DNA from: Arthrobacter liuii
GTDB lineage: Bacteria > Actinomycetota > Actinomycetes > Actinomycetales > Micrococcaceae
Length of the DNA: 64,000 bases
Reading direction: 5' to 3'
NCBI RefSeq assembly: GCF_014639275.1
Contig: NZ_BMFW01000006.1
Coordinates: 62,001-126,000, forward strand
Both the position numbers and the translations under genes were made by a program. The notes under the pieces were generated by a model. That model was not told the DNA's origin, made no database searches, and was given only the letters and a program-made list of their open reading frames with translations. Below, piece by piece: positions 26,547-35,523 of this stretch; the stretch's first letter is position 1; each line of letters begins with the position of its first letter.

Positions 26547-27242
26547 ATGGTGAACGCACTTGACCAGGTTCCCCCGGATTTTCTCCACGCCTTGGGAACC
26601 CTCCGGAAAGCCCGGTGCCGAAAGGAACTGCGCCTCGCGGAGATCCCCGCCCCCGCGCGGCTGGCACCCTTCGCCGTCGCACTGGGCGCAGAAGTGATGG
26701 CTCCCGGCGCCGGTGCTCCCGCCACGCCCGTGCACGGACCTGCGGCGATGGCGTTCGCCGCCGCATCCGGAACAGCGGGTTCGGGAACAGACGACCAGGA
26801 TGAGACGGAACTCGCCACCGGGCGGTTCATCCTGCTGCACGATCCGGACGGCTCAGCGGTGTGGGATGGCGAGTTCCGCATTGTTACCTACATCCGGGCC
26901 GAGCTGGAACCGGAGATGGGCAACGACCAAATGCTGGGCACCGTGGCGTGGACGTGGCTGGTGGAGGCGCTGGAGAACCACAAGGCTGCCTACCGGGCAG
27001 CCGGCGGCACCGCCACCCGCGTCCTCTCCGAAAGTTTTGGCACCCTGGCGGGGCGGCCTGGGTCGATCGACATCGAACTCCGTGCCTCATGGACACCGGA
27101 TTCCTCCGACGTCCAGGCCCACCTCGAAGCCTGGTCCGACATGGTGTGCACGTTCGCCGGCCTGCCGCCGCTCCCCGACGGCGTCACCGCACTCCCGCCC
27201 CGGCGCCGAAGCCAGCAGAACGGTCATGGAGCAGCCCGGTAA
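26547..27242 (+). CDS. DUF3000 family protein
   Basis: A 231-residue protein of the actinobacterial DUF3000 family. Conserved parts are VPPDFLHALGTLRKAR-RKELRLAEIPAP, LLHDPDG-AVWDGEFRIVTYIRAEL and MLGTVAWTWLVEAL. Function unknown. It lies 12 bp before rnd; the same DUF3000-rnd order is known to me from mycobacteria (Rv2680-Rv2681), which supports a shared transcript. A variable Ala/Gly-rich stretch interrupts the domain at about 55-85. Confidence 0.9.
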   Translation: MVNALDQVPPDFLHALGTLRKARCRKELRLAEIPAPARLAPFAVALGAEVMAPGAGAPATPVHGPAAMAFAAASGTAGSGTDDQDETELATGRFILLHDPDGSAVWDGEFRIVTYIRAELEPEMGNDQMLGTVAWTWLVEALENHKAAYRAAGGTATRVLSESFGTLAGRPGSIDIELRASWTPDSSDVQAHLEAWSDMVCTFAGLPPLPDGVTALPPRRRSQQNGHGAAR

Positions 27243-27254
27243 ACTGGGGGCATC

Positions 27255-28589
27255 ATGACCCCAAACATTCCGGAAAACACCACAGCCGGCGTCCCGGCTG
27301 CTGCTGGCGCACCCCACATCACGGTGGAGGGCTTTGACAGCCCCATCCCCCAAATCATCGACCTTGACTCTCCCCGCGAGGGCGTTCCGCTGGTCATCGA
27401 AACCCAGGCCGGCCTGGAGCGCTGCGCGGCTGCGATTGCCGCCGGCACCGGTCCCGCCGGCGTGGACGCCGAGCGCGCGTCCGGCTTCCGCTACGGGCAG
27501 CGCGCCTTCCTGGTCCAGATCCGCCGCGAGGGCGCCGGTACCTGGCTGATCGACCCCGAGCCGTTTGGGAACCTGGACATCATCAACGACGCCCTGCGCG
27601 GCGTCGAATGGATCCTGCACGCCGCAAGCCAGGACCTGCCCTGCCTCTCGGAACTCGGGATGTGGCCGGACAGGCTTTTCGACACGGAACTCGCTGCGCG
27701 CCTGGCCGGATTGCCCCGCGTGGGCCTGGCCGCGGTCATCGAACAGCTGCTGGGATTCGGACTTGCCAAGGAGCACTCCGCGGCGGACTGGTCAACCCGC
27801 CCGCTGCCGGAGCCGTGGCTGCGCTATGCCGCCCTGGACGTCGAAGTCCTCACCGAGCTGCGCGAGGAACTCATCGAGCTGCTGCAGGTGGACGGGAAAC
27901 TGGAGTACGCCGAGCAGGAGTTTGCCGCCATCCTTGAGGCCGGCGTCGCTCCTCCCCGTGTGGACCCATGGCGTAAGACCTCGGGCCTGCACCAGATCCG
28001 GGACCGCCGCCAACTGGCCGCCGTACGCGAGCTGTGGTTGGAGCGCGACTCACTGGCCCAGAAGCGGGACGTGGCGCCCGGAAGGCTCATTCCGGACTCG
28101 GCGCTCGTGGCGGCGGCGAAGGCAATGCCCGCCACTGTCCCGCAGCTGCTCAGCACCAAGGGGTTCCACGGGCGCGCGGCACAGCGCGAAGCTCCGCGTT
28201 GGCTCCGCTGCATCGCAGCGGCCCGGGACATGGAGGAACTGCCGCCCCTGCACCTGGCCACCAACGCTCCACCGCCGCCACGCGTCTGGGCAGACCGCGA
28301 TCCGGACGCTGCCGCACGGCTGGCCACGGCCCGGCCACTGCTCCAGGCAAGGGCCGAGGAGCTGAACCTGCCGCTGGAAAACCTGTTGACCCCCGACTAC
28401 CTGCGGCGCGTGGCATGGCGCCCGCCCGCAGAAGTCACGGAGGACTCGATTTCCGCTGAGTTGCGGGCACTCGGTGCCCGCAGGTGGCAGGTGGAAGTCG
28501 CGGCCCCGCTGATCACGCGCGCTTTCCTGGACCCGCAGCCGCTGCCTCCCAAGGAGCCCAGGACCGTCGCAGCCGCGGGCAGCCAGTAA
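27255..28589 (+). CDS. rnd: Ribonuclease D-like 3'-5' exonuclease with HRDC domain
   Basis: A 444-residue DEDD-type exonuclease. The DEDD residues appear in GVDAERASGFRYGQRA (about 70-85), HAASQDLPCLSELG (about 120-133) and YAALDVEVLTELREEL (about 193-208), giving Exo I-III. An HRDC-like helical domain follows at about 235-320 and a second, weaker one after it. RNase D matures tRNA 3' ends in Escherichia coli; the same role is inferred. The actinobacterial length of about 430 is matched. It is followed by fadA's regulatory region, so it ends the DUF3000-rnd unit. Confidence 0.92.
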   Translation: MTPNIPENTTAGVPAAAGAPHITVEGFDSPIPQIIDLDSPREGVPLVIETQAGLERCAAAIAAGTGPAGVDAERASGFRYGQRAFLVQIRREGAGTWLIDPEPFGNLDIINDALRGVEWILHAASQDLPCLSELGMWPDRLFDTELAARLAGLPRVGLAAVIEQLLGFGLAKEHSAADWSTRPLPEPWLRYAALDVEVLTELREELIELLQVDGKLEYAEQEFAAILEAGVAPPRVDPWRKTSGLHQIRDRRQLAAVRELWLERDSLAQKRDVAPGRLIPDSALVAAAKAMPATVPQLLSTKGFHGRAAQREAPRWLRCIAAARDMEELPPLHLATNAPPPPRVWADRDPDAAARLATARPLLQARAEELNLPLENLLTPDYLRRVAWRPPAEVTEDSISAELRALGARRWQVEVAAPLITRAFLDPQPLPPKEPRTVAAAGSQ

Positions 28590-28617
28590 CGAGCCAGCTT
28601 CAGCCCTTGCAGGCTAA

Positions 28618-28633
28618 GTTACTCACGAGTAAC
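28618..28633. promoter_or_regulatory. Palindromic operator-like site upstream of fadAB
   Basis: GTTACTC and GAGTAAC flank a two-base AC centre, an exact 7+7 palindrome 77 bp before the fadA start. Its TTACTC-GAGTAA core is the shape of sites bound by TetR- or FadR-family regulators of fatty-acid genes. The regulator is not encoded nearby. Confidence 0.65.
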
Positions 28634-28710
28634 ATCGGTGTGACCGACGCCAGGCTGCTGCCGCCTTTCGGCATGCACCCGGCGCGCTACGTCTCGATGA
28701 GGAGTTACAC

Positions 28711-29991
28711 GTGAGCCAGCACGGAAGCGGCGCATCCCCGCGCACTGTCCGCGACGTCGTCTTTGTTGACGGCATCCGCACACCCTTCGGCAGGGCCGGC
28801 GAGAAAGGAATCTACGCCGGAACCCGGGCCGACGACCTGATCGTGAAATGCATCCGCGGCCTGCTGCGCCGCAACCCGTCACTGCCGGCGGAGCGGATCG
28901 ATGAGGTTGCCATTGCCGCGACCACCCAGACCGGCGACCAGGGCCTCACCCTCGGCAGGACGGCGGCGCTGCTGGCCGGCCTGCCGCGCACGGTCCCCGG
29001 CTTCGCCATCGACCGGATGTGCGCCGGCGCCATGACCGCTGTCACCACGACGGCAGGCGGCATCGGCTTTGGCGCCTACGACGTGGTGGTTGCCGGCGGC
29101 GTGGAGCACATGGGCCACCACCCCATGGGCTCCGGCGCCGACCCCAACCCCCGGTTCATGTCGGAACGGCTGGTTGACCCGGCAGCCCTGAACATGGGAA
29201 ACACTGCCGAGAACCTGCATGACCGCTTCCCTGCCATCACCAAGCAGCGCACCGACGCGTATGCGGTGGCTTCGCAGGACAAGCTGGCGGCCGCGTACCA
29301 GGACGGCAGGATCCAACCGGACCTGGTTCCCGTTGCTGCCCGGAAGCCAGGCGAAGGCTGGACCGTCCACAGCAAGGACGAACCACCCCGCCCCGGCACC
29401 ACCCTGGCCGACCTCGCCGGCCTCCGCACCCCGTTCCGCGCGCACGGCAGGGTCACTGCAGGAAACGCAGCCGGCCTGAACGATGGCGCAACCGCCGCAG
29501 TCCTGGCATCCTCTGACGCCGCCGCCGAACTGGGCCTCCCCGTGAAGATGCGGCTGGTGGGCTACGCCTATGCAGGGGTGGAGCCGGAGGTCATGGGCAT
29601 CGGACCCGTCCCTGCCACCGAAAAGGCACTGAAGAACGCCGGACTCACCATCGATGACATTGGCCTGTTCGAGATCAACGAGGCCTTCGCCGTGCAGGTC
29701 CTGAGCTTCCTTGACCACTACGGCATTGCCGACGACGACCCCCGGGTCAACCGGTACGGCGGCGCCATCGCCGTGGGCCACCCCCTTGCCTCCTCGGGAG
29801 TCCGGCTGATGATCCAGTTGGCCCGCCAGTTCGAGGAAGACCCCTCCGTGCGGTACGGAATCACCACCATGTGTGTGGGCCTGGGCATGGGCGGCACCGT
29901 GATCTGGGAGAACCCGCACCACCCCGAGTACAGTGGAACCCCCTCCGGGGAAGCCGTCACCGATACCGTTTCCGAAGGAGCCATCGCATGA
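28711..29991 (+). CDS. fadA: Acetyl-CoA C-acyltransferase (3-ketoacyl-CoA thiolase)
   Basis: A 426-residue thiolase that cleaves 3-ketoacyl-CoA in beta-oxidation. The acylated cysteine is in AIDRMCAGAM, the base histidine in GHPLASSG, and the second cysteine in TMCVGLGMGG, all in the expected order; INEAFAVQVL is also present. GTG start at 28711 has GAGGAG eight bases upstream. It overlaps fadB by four bases. The palindrome at 28618-28633 is the likely control point. Cytosolic, partner of FadB. Confidence 0.94.
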   Translation: MSQHGSGASPRTVRDVVFVDGIRTPFGRAGEKGIYAGTRADDLIVKCIRGLLRRNPSLPAERIDEVAIAATTQTGDQGLTLGRTAALLAGLPRTVPGFAIDRMCAGAMTAVTTTAGGIGFGAYDVVVAGGVEHMGHHPMGSGADPNPRFMSERLVDPAALNMGNTAENLHDRFPAITKQRTDAYAVASQDKLAAAYQDGRIQPDLVPVAARKPGEGWTVHSKDEPPRPGTTLADLAGLRTPFRAHGRVTAGNAAGLNDGATAAVLASSDAAAELGLPVKMRLVGYAYAGVEPEVMGIGPVPATEKALKNAGLTIDDIGLFEINEAFAVQVLSFLDHYGIADDDPRVNRYGGAIAVGHPLASSGVRLMIQLARQFEEDPSVRYGITTMCVGLGMGGTVIWENPHHPEYSGTPSGEAVTDTVSEGAIA

Positions 29992-32153
29992 GCGCCGCAG
30001 ATTTCCGCAAGTTGGCGGACCTTTTCCCCAACGAAACTGTGACCCACTCCTACGTGCAGGACATCGCCCTGCCGGGCACCGCGGGGAAGCCAAGCCCCGG
30101 CACCTTTGCCCTGGTCACCCTGGACAACGACCTGGACCACTCCAAGCCAACCACCCTTGGACCCAACACCCTGGTGGAGCTCGGAACGGTCCTGGAGGGC
30201 CTGCGGGGCCGGGCGGCCCGCGGTGAAATCGTGGGCGTCGGCGTGACCGGCAAGCCGCATTACCTGGTGGCAGGCGCCGATCTTTCTGCCGTGAAGTCGC
30301 TGGAAAAGCGTGAGCACGGGCTGTGGATGGCACAGCTGGGCCACGACGTTTACGCAACCCTGGCAAACCTCGGCGTCCCCAGCTTCGCCTTCATCAACGG
30401 CGCGGCGCTTGGCGGCGGCCTGGAAATCGCCCTGCAGTCCACGTACCGGACAGTGTCCACCGGCGCAGGCGCCCTGGCGCTTCCGGAAGCGTTCCTGGGC
30501 CTGGTGCCCGGCTGGGGCGGCGTCTACATCCTCCCCCGCCTGGTGGGCCCGGAAAACGCCGTCAAGGTCATGATCGAGAACCCCCTCAGCAACAACCGGA
30601 CCCTTTCCGGTGCCCAGGCGTTCGGCATGGGCATCGCCGACGCCGCCTTCGAGCCTGCCGACTTCCTGGAGCAGTCACTTGCCTGGGCGGCGGGCGTCAT
30701 CTCCGGTGCGGTGGTCCCGGAGCGGCCCAACGCCGTCGATCCCTCCTCCCCTGGCGCTGCAGCCCGCTGGGCCGCGGCCGTGGAAGCGGGCCGGACGTTC
30801 GTCGAGGCCAAGACCTCCAACGCCTCCCCCGCCCCGGCCAAGGTCCTGGACCTGCTCGAAGCCAACCGCACCATGACCAGTGCGGAATCCGCGGCGCTGG
30901 AGTGCGAAACGTTGGCCGGGCTGATGCAGACGGACGAGTTCCGCTCCACCGTCTACGCCTTCCTTGACCTGGTGCAGAAACGCGCCAAGCGCCCGGCGGG
31001 GGCCCCAGACCGCAAGCTGGCACGCCCCGTTACCAAGGTGGGAGTGGTGGGCGCGGGACTGATGGCCGGCCAATTGGCGTTGCTCTTTGCCCGCCAGCTG
31101 AAGGTGCCCGTGGTTTTGACTGACATTGACCAGGGCCGCGTGGGCAAAGGCGTGGCCTACGTCCACGGCGAGGTGGACAAACTGCTGGCCAAGAAGCGCC
31201 TCAGCCAGGACGCGGCGAACCGCACCAAGGCGCTGGTGACGGTGTCGGTGTCAAAGGAAGCCTTCGCGGACGCTGACTTCGTGATCGAGGCCGTCTTCGA
31301 GGAACTGCACATCAAAAAGCAGGTCTTCGCCGAGCTCGAAGGCATCGTGTCGCCGGAGTGCATCCTGGCCACGAATACGTCGTCCCTCTCGGTGACGGAG
31401 ATGGCCGCTGGCCTGCAGCACCCGGAGCGGCTGGTGGGTTTCCACTTCTTCAACCCTGTGGCCGTCATGCCGCTGCTGGAGATTGTCCGCGCCCCGAGGA
31501 CCGATGACGCCGTGCTGGCCACCGCCTTTGAGCTGGCCAAGGCCTTGAAGAAGACGGGCGTCCTGGTCAAGGACGCGGCCGCGTTCGTGGTCAACCGCAT
31601 CCTGCTCCGGCTCATGGGCGAGGTGACGGCTGCGTTCGATGAAGGCACCCCGGCGGAGGTGGCCGACGACGCACTGCGGCCCATGGGACTGCCCATGACG
31701 CCCTTCACGCTGCTGGCCATGGTGGGCCTGCCCGTGGCGCAGCACGTCCAGGAGTCCCTGCATGCGGCCTTCGGCGACCGCTTCCCGGTTTCGGACAACC
31801 TGAAGAAGCTTATCGACAACAACGTCAAGGCGCTGTGGGAGGCCGCCCCGGATGGTTCGCGGGCCATCCCCGACTCCACGCTTGAGTTGATGTCCTTCGG
31901 CTCCAGCCCTTCCACGGCAGGGCAGGTGCTGCAACGTGTCCAGGATGCGCTGGCCGAAGAGATCGGCCTGATGCTGGACGAGGGCGTCGTCGCCGGCCCG
32001 GAGGACATCGACCTCTGCATGATCCTGGGCGCGGGCTGGCCCATGTTCCTGGGCGGCATCACGCCGTACCTGGACCGGGTGGGCGCATCCGAGCGCGTCA
32101 ACGGCAGGCGCTTCCTGGCGCCCGGCACGGCCTCCAGTCCCGCCGAAGGGTAA
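29988..32153 (+). CDS. fadB: Fatty-acid oxidation complex alpha subunit: enoyl-CoA hydratase/3-hydroxyacyl-CoA dehydrogenase
   Basis: A 721-residue fusion. Residues 1 to about 300 are a crotonase domain with the oxyanion loop NGAALGGGLEIAL. From about 340 is the 3-hydroxyacyl-CoA dehydrogenase: NAD motif VGVVGAGLMAGQLALL, then ATNTSSLSVTEMA and GFHFFNPVAVMPLLEIV, and two C-terminal helical domains ending near 710. ATG at 29988 is the MSAADFRKLA start, overlapping the fadA stop (ATGA). Length matches FadB. Together the pair does the last three steps of a beta-oxidation round. It converges on the ECF transporter genes with a 12-bp gap. Confidence 0.95.
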   Translation: MSAADFRKLADLFPNETVTHSYVQDIALPGTAGKPSPGTFALVTLDNDLDHSKPTTLGPNTLVELGTVLEGLRGRAARGEIVGVGVTGKPHYLVAGADLSAVKSLEKREHGLWMAQLGHDVYATLANLGVPSFAFINGAALGGGLEIALQSTYRTVSTGAGALALPEAFLGLVPGWGGVYILPRLVGPENAVKVMIENPLSNNRTLSGAQAFGMGIADAAFEPADFLEQSLAWAAGVISGAVVPERPNAVDPSSPGAAARWAAAVEAGRTFVEAKTSNASPAPAKVLDLLEANRTMTSAESAALECETLAGLMQTDEFRSTVYAFLDLVQKRAKRPAGAPDRKLARPVTKVGVVGAGLMAGQLALLFARQLKVPVVLTDIDQGRVGKGVAYVHGEVDKLLAKKRLSQDAANRTKALVTVSVSKEAFADADFVIEAVFEELHIKKQVFAELEGIVSPECILATNTSSLSVTEMAAGLQHPERLVGFHFFNPVAVMPLLEIVRAPRTDDAVLATAFELAKALKKTGVLVKDAAAFVVNRILLRLMGEVTAAFDEGTPAEVADDALRPMGLPMTPFTLLAMVGLPVAQHVQESLHAAFGDRFPVSDNLKKLIDNNVKALWEAAPDGSRAIPDSTLELMSFGSSPSTAGQVLQRVQDALAEEIGLMLDEGVVAGPEDIDLCMILGAGWPMFLGGITPYLDRVGASERVNGRRFLAPGTASSPAEG

Positions 32154-32165
32154 CGACGCCGGCGC

Positions 32166-33728
32166 TCAGGCCGGCACGAGCCGTCCGCCGTCGAGCGCAA
32201 GGATGCGGTGCGCCGCCGAACGTGCGTAGCCCAGCTCGTGGGTGACCAGCACGACGGCGGCGCCCCCCGCCGCTGCCGAGCGTACAGCGGCATCAAGCAG
32301 GGCCAGCCCGTCCCCGTCCAGCGCCACGGTAGGTTCGTCCAAGGCCAGGATGGCTGGCCTGCGGGCCAGGACGGTGGCCAGGGCCAGGAGGCGCTGGGCG
32401 GAGGCCGGCAACTCGGCAGGATGCTCTTCGGCTGCATCGCCCAGGCCCACCGCCCGCAGCGCCGCAGCGGCGTGGTGGGCTGCCATGGCGGGGCCGACCA
32501 ACCGGTCAAGCCCGAACCGAACCTCCCGCAGCACGGTCCGTTCAAACAGCTGGTCACGTGGCTGCTGGAAGAGCAGGCCCACGGAGGCCGCAGTTTTTCC
32601 CACCGGAGCTTTGGCGATGTCAGCGCCGCAGACGGCCACGCTGCCTGTTGCGGGGCGCAGCAGCCCGTTGAAGTGCCGCAGGAGGGTTGATTTCCCTGCC
32701 CCGTTGGGTCCGGTTACAGCCACGATTTCCCCCGGATGGACTGCCAGGCTGACGTCCTGCAGCACCAACGCCGGGCCGTTCAATTCCCCCGCCTGCGGGG
32801 ACTTTCGACGTTTCATGCGGCTGGCTGGCGATGCCGGGTACGCGAAGGAAACACCCCGGAGCTGAAGTGCCGGCGGTCCCGACTGCCGCTCGGCCGGCCG
32901 GGGCACGGAGGGTGCTGCGGCCTCCACTCCGCCAAGGCGCCGGATGGCCCGGGGCAGCAGCCCGGAGTGGTGCCCCACGCCGGCAGGGGAACCGCCCGCG
33001 GCGACCGTCCCGCCCGACAGCACCACCCACGCATCAGCCTCCATCAGCAGCGGGTCCACCGCCTGGCTGAGGATGACGACGGCGGTACCCCGCTTCAGGA
33101 GGTCCCTGACCAGGGTGGCAAGCTCGGTGGTCCCTGCCGCGTCCAGGGAGGCAAAGGGCTCGTCCATGACCAGCACCGGAGGTCCGGGGATGATCGCGCA
33201 GCCAATGGCGAGCCGCCGCAGCTGGCCGCCGGAGAGCCGCGCAGGATCCTGGTCCAACTGGCTGCGAAGTCCCAGCAGCCCGGCGGTGTGCTCCACGGCG
33301 GCTTTCATGTCGCCCCGCTCCGTGCCGGCATTTTCCAGGCCAAACGCAAGTTCCTCGGCCACCGTGGCCCGGACCGTGGACAGGACCGCGGCAGGGTCCT
33401 GCGGTACGTAACCCACCTGCCGGCCCCACTGGGCCGGATCGATCCGCGGGTCCCGGCTGCCGCCGTCGAACTCCAGCCGGGCGCCTGACAACTCAAGGAA
33501 CCCTGCCAGCGTTCCCTGGCCGCCCGGCGGCAGCCAGCCGGCCAGGAGGCGGCCCAGGGTGGACTTGCCGCTTCCGGAGGCGCCCAGGACGGCCGTGAAG
33601 GAGCCCGGGGCAAAGGAAACAGCCACATTTCGCAGGGCGGGGGCCTGCGCGTCGTGGAAGGTGAACTGGCGGATCCCGGCGGCCAGTACAGGGCCGTCCG
33701 TGGGGACGGCGAGGCCGGCTGCCGCCAT
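32166..33728 (-). CDS. ECF transporter ATPase, two ABC domains in one chain (EcfA-EcfA')
   Basis: A 520-residue double ABC ATPase. The first domain has Walker A GASGSGKST, signature LSGGQLRRLA and Walker B LVMDEPF. The second has GPNGAGKST and ILALDEPT, but its signature is degenerate (PASAQRLLALA rather than LSGGQ), so only one composite site may be fully active. Fused EcfA pairs are known in actinobacteria. It energises the importer formed with the S and T proteins encoded upstream. ATG 33728 is used; GTG 33740, overlapping the ecfT stop, is equally possible. Confidence 0.92.
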   Translation of the reverse strand: MAAAGLAVPTDGPVLAAGIRQFTFHDAQAPALRNVAVSFAPGSFTAVLGASGSGKSTLGRLLAGWLPPGGQGTLAGFLELSGARLEFDGGSRDPRIDPAQWGRQVGYVPQDPAAVLSTVRATVAEELAFGLENAGTERGDMKAAVEHTAGLLGLRSQLDQDPARLSGGQLRRLAIGCAIIPGPPVLVMDEPFASLDAAGTTELATLVRDLLKRGTAVVILSQAVDPLLMEADAWVVLSGGTVAAGGSPAGVGHHSGLLPRAIRRLGGVEAAAPSVPRPAERQSGPPALQLRGVSFAYPASPASRMKRRKSPQAGELNGPALVLQDVSLAVHPGEIVAVTGPNGAGKSTLLRHFNGLLRPATGSVAVCGADIAKAPVGKTAASVGLLFQQPRDQLFERTVLREVRFGLDRLVGPAMAAHHAAAALRAVGLGDAAEEHPAELPASAQRLLALATVLARRPAILALDEPTVALDGDGLALLDAAVRSAAAGGAAVVLVTHELGYARSAAHRILALDGGRLVPA

Positions 33729-33732
33729 GCAT

Positions 33733-34515
33733 TCAGGCACCGGGCTGCACCACCCGGAGGACTACTGCTGCCAGGGCGGCCAGCACCAGGACAGCCCGCG
33801 CCGTCCGCTGCTGGCCGGAATCAGGCACCTCGCGGTAGCTGGTCCGTGGCCCGCTGTTACCCAGCCCACGGGCTTCCAGGGCAGCAGCCCGGGTGCCGGC
33901 ATCTTCGATCAGGGACAGGACCAGGGGAACGGCCTGCAACCGAAATGCGCCAACCCTGGACACCAGGTTGCGCGAGATCACCAGGCCGCGGGACTCCTGG
34001 GCCTGCCGGATCCGCCGCGCCCTGCCGGCGATGGCAGGCAGCAGGGTCAGGGTGGACGCCAGTACGAAGGCGAACCGGCCCTGAACGCCGCGGGCAGACA
34101 AGGCAGCCACCAGGTCCGGCACGCTGACGCTGAAGGAGAACAGCAGCAGGGCCAGGACCACGGCGGCCAGCTGCAGGATCCGCTGCCCGGCGAAGTGCAG
34201 GCCTTCGGCTGTGATCCGGGCAGGCCCCCACTCTGCCAGGACGGTCCTGCCCTCGGGGAAGAACAGCCCGTGCAGCACCAGGAGTGACAGGGCGAACGGG
34301 ACCAGGACCGCCGCAGCTGCCGGCAGCACGCGGCGGGACGTGCCGCCTGCGACGGACAGGCCAAGGCAAGCGGCAATCACGGTGAGGGACAGCTGCCAGC
34401 TGCCGGCCGCCGTCGTGATTGCCGCCGTGGCCGCGGCAGCTGCCAGTGAAGTCAGCGGGTTAAGGCGCTCCCGCCTGGCCGGCTGCCCGGTCCGGCCTGC
34501 GGAGGATGCAGTCAC
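33733..34515 (-). CDS. ECF transporter transmembrane component, CbiQ/EcfT type
   Basis: A 260-residue membrane protein of the EcfT/CbiQ family. It has about five or six hydrophobic segments and the cytoplasmic coupling motif ESRGLVISRN, with a second EARGLGNSGP near the end. These A-R-G motifs contact the ATPases. GTG start 34515 gives the NPLTSL N-terminus typical of the family. It lies ten bases after the S gene. Together with the S and A genes it is a complete group-I-type ECF importer. Confidence 0.9.
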   Translation of the reverse strand: MTASSAGRTGQPARRERLNPLTSLAAAAATAAITTAAGSWQLSLTVIAACLGLSVAGGTSRRVLPAAAAVLVPFALSLLVLHGLFFPEGRTVLAEWGPARITAEGLHFAGQRILQLAAVVLALLLFSFSVSVPDLVAALSARGVQGRFAFVLASTLTLLPAIAGRARRIRQAQESRGLVISRNLVSRVGAFRLQAVPLVLSLIEDAGTRAAALEARGLGNSGPRTSYREVPDSGQQRTARAVLVLAALAAVVLRVVQPGA

Positions 34516-34525
34516 AGGGTTTTGG

Positions 34526-35404
34526 TCAGCCGTTCCGTGCCGAACCGTGGGCAGTACCCTGGGCCGTATCCTCCACCGCGGCGCCAGCCTGGGTGTCGGC
34601 GGCCTTGCCGTTGCCGGCCAGTACCCGGTAGCGCCGGATGAAGGGGAACTGCTGGCGGGCACGGCGGGGCAGCGCATAGACCAGGATGGCCACGATGGTG
34701 AACACGATTGCCTTGTCCATGGGGTCGGAGATCAGGGCCTGCTTGGTGATGGCGGCCAGCAGGGTGTCCCCCATGGCACGGAACGCGCTGACGATTGCGC
34801 CGGTGGCCACGCCTGACGTTCCGCCGTAGACAAACGCAGCCACGGGCGCGGACACCACACCGGCGATGATCCCGGTGACGAAGCCGGCCACGGGAGCGAG
34901 GTAGAAGCGGCGGAAGAGGCCGTAGCGGGCTGCCAGCCCCGCCAGGCACCCGATGAGTGCGGCGCCTGCAGCAAACGGCAGCACGGTGGGGTTGAAGAAG
35001 GACCAGACGATGCTGCCGAGCGCGCCGGTGGCGGCCCCGGCGGCCGGGCCTGCCAGGACGGCGATCAGCACCGTGCCGATGGCATCGAGGTAGAAGGGAA
35101 CCAGCGTGCTGCCGACGAACTGGCCGAGCACGATGTTCAGGACCAGCGCAACGGGGATCAGCACCAGGGTGGAGGCCGGCAGCGTGGGCAGGACGGCGAC
35201 GATCAGCAGGACCGCCCCTGCCAGGAAGCCGGTGAGGGCGATCAGGGCTGAGGCGCTGCCCGGACCTCCGGTGATGTCCGCCGGCTGGTTGAGTACAAGG
35301 TAGACGTAGGTGGCGGCGATGGCCAGGGCGCCGAGGATCTCGAGCAGCCGGCGGCGGGCCGCGGGGCGTTCCTGGGACGGAAGCGTCAAAGAGGGCGATG
35401 ACAT
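34526..35404 (-). CDS. ECF transporter substrate-binding (S) component
   Basis: A 292-residue membrane protein with around seven to nine hydrophobic segments, for example ILGALAIAATYVYLVLNQPA near the start and LIPVALVLNIVLGQFVGSTL. It resembles the broad ECF riboflavin/vitamin S-component group (PF07155-like), but the specificity residues are not recognisable. Context decides better: a nucleoside hydrolase lies just upstream on the same strand, so a nucleoside or nucleobase-related substrate is suggested. It is longer than the usual 170-200-residue S protein. ATG 35402-35404 has AAAGGA ten bases upstream. A 119-bp gap from the nucleoside hydrolase contains a GCCCGGTATTGCCGGGC hairpin. Confidence 0.82.
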   Translation of the reverse strand: MSSPSLTLPSQERPAARRRLLEILGALAIAATYVYLVLNQPADITGGPGSASALIALTGFLAGAVLLIVAVLPTLPASTLVLIPVALVLNIVLGQFVGSTLVPFYLDAIGTVLIAVLAGPAAGAATGALGSIVWSFFNPTVLPFAAGAALIGCLAGLAARYGLFRRFYLAPVAGFVTGIIAGVVSAPVAAFVYGGTSGVATGAIVSAFRAMGDTLLAAITKQALISDPMDKAIVFTIVAILVYALPRRARQQFPFIRRYRVLAGNGKAADTQAGAAVEDTAQGTAHGSARNG

Positions 35405-35523
35405 GGGGGCTGTTCCTTTGGGGTGCAGGCAGTGGCCCGGCAATACCGGGCCGGAGTGTGGCTGCCTATGTCACCTCGGCAGCAGCCGGCGGCAACTGCG
35501 CCGGGCCGGTTCCGTGGCCAATT

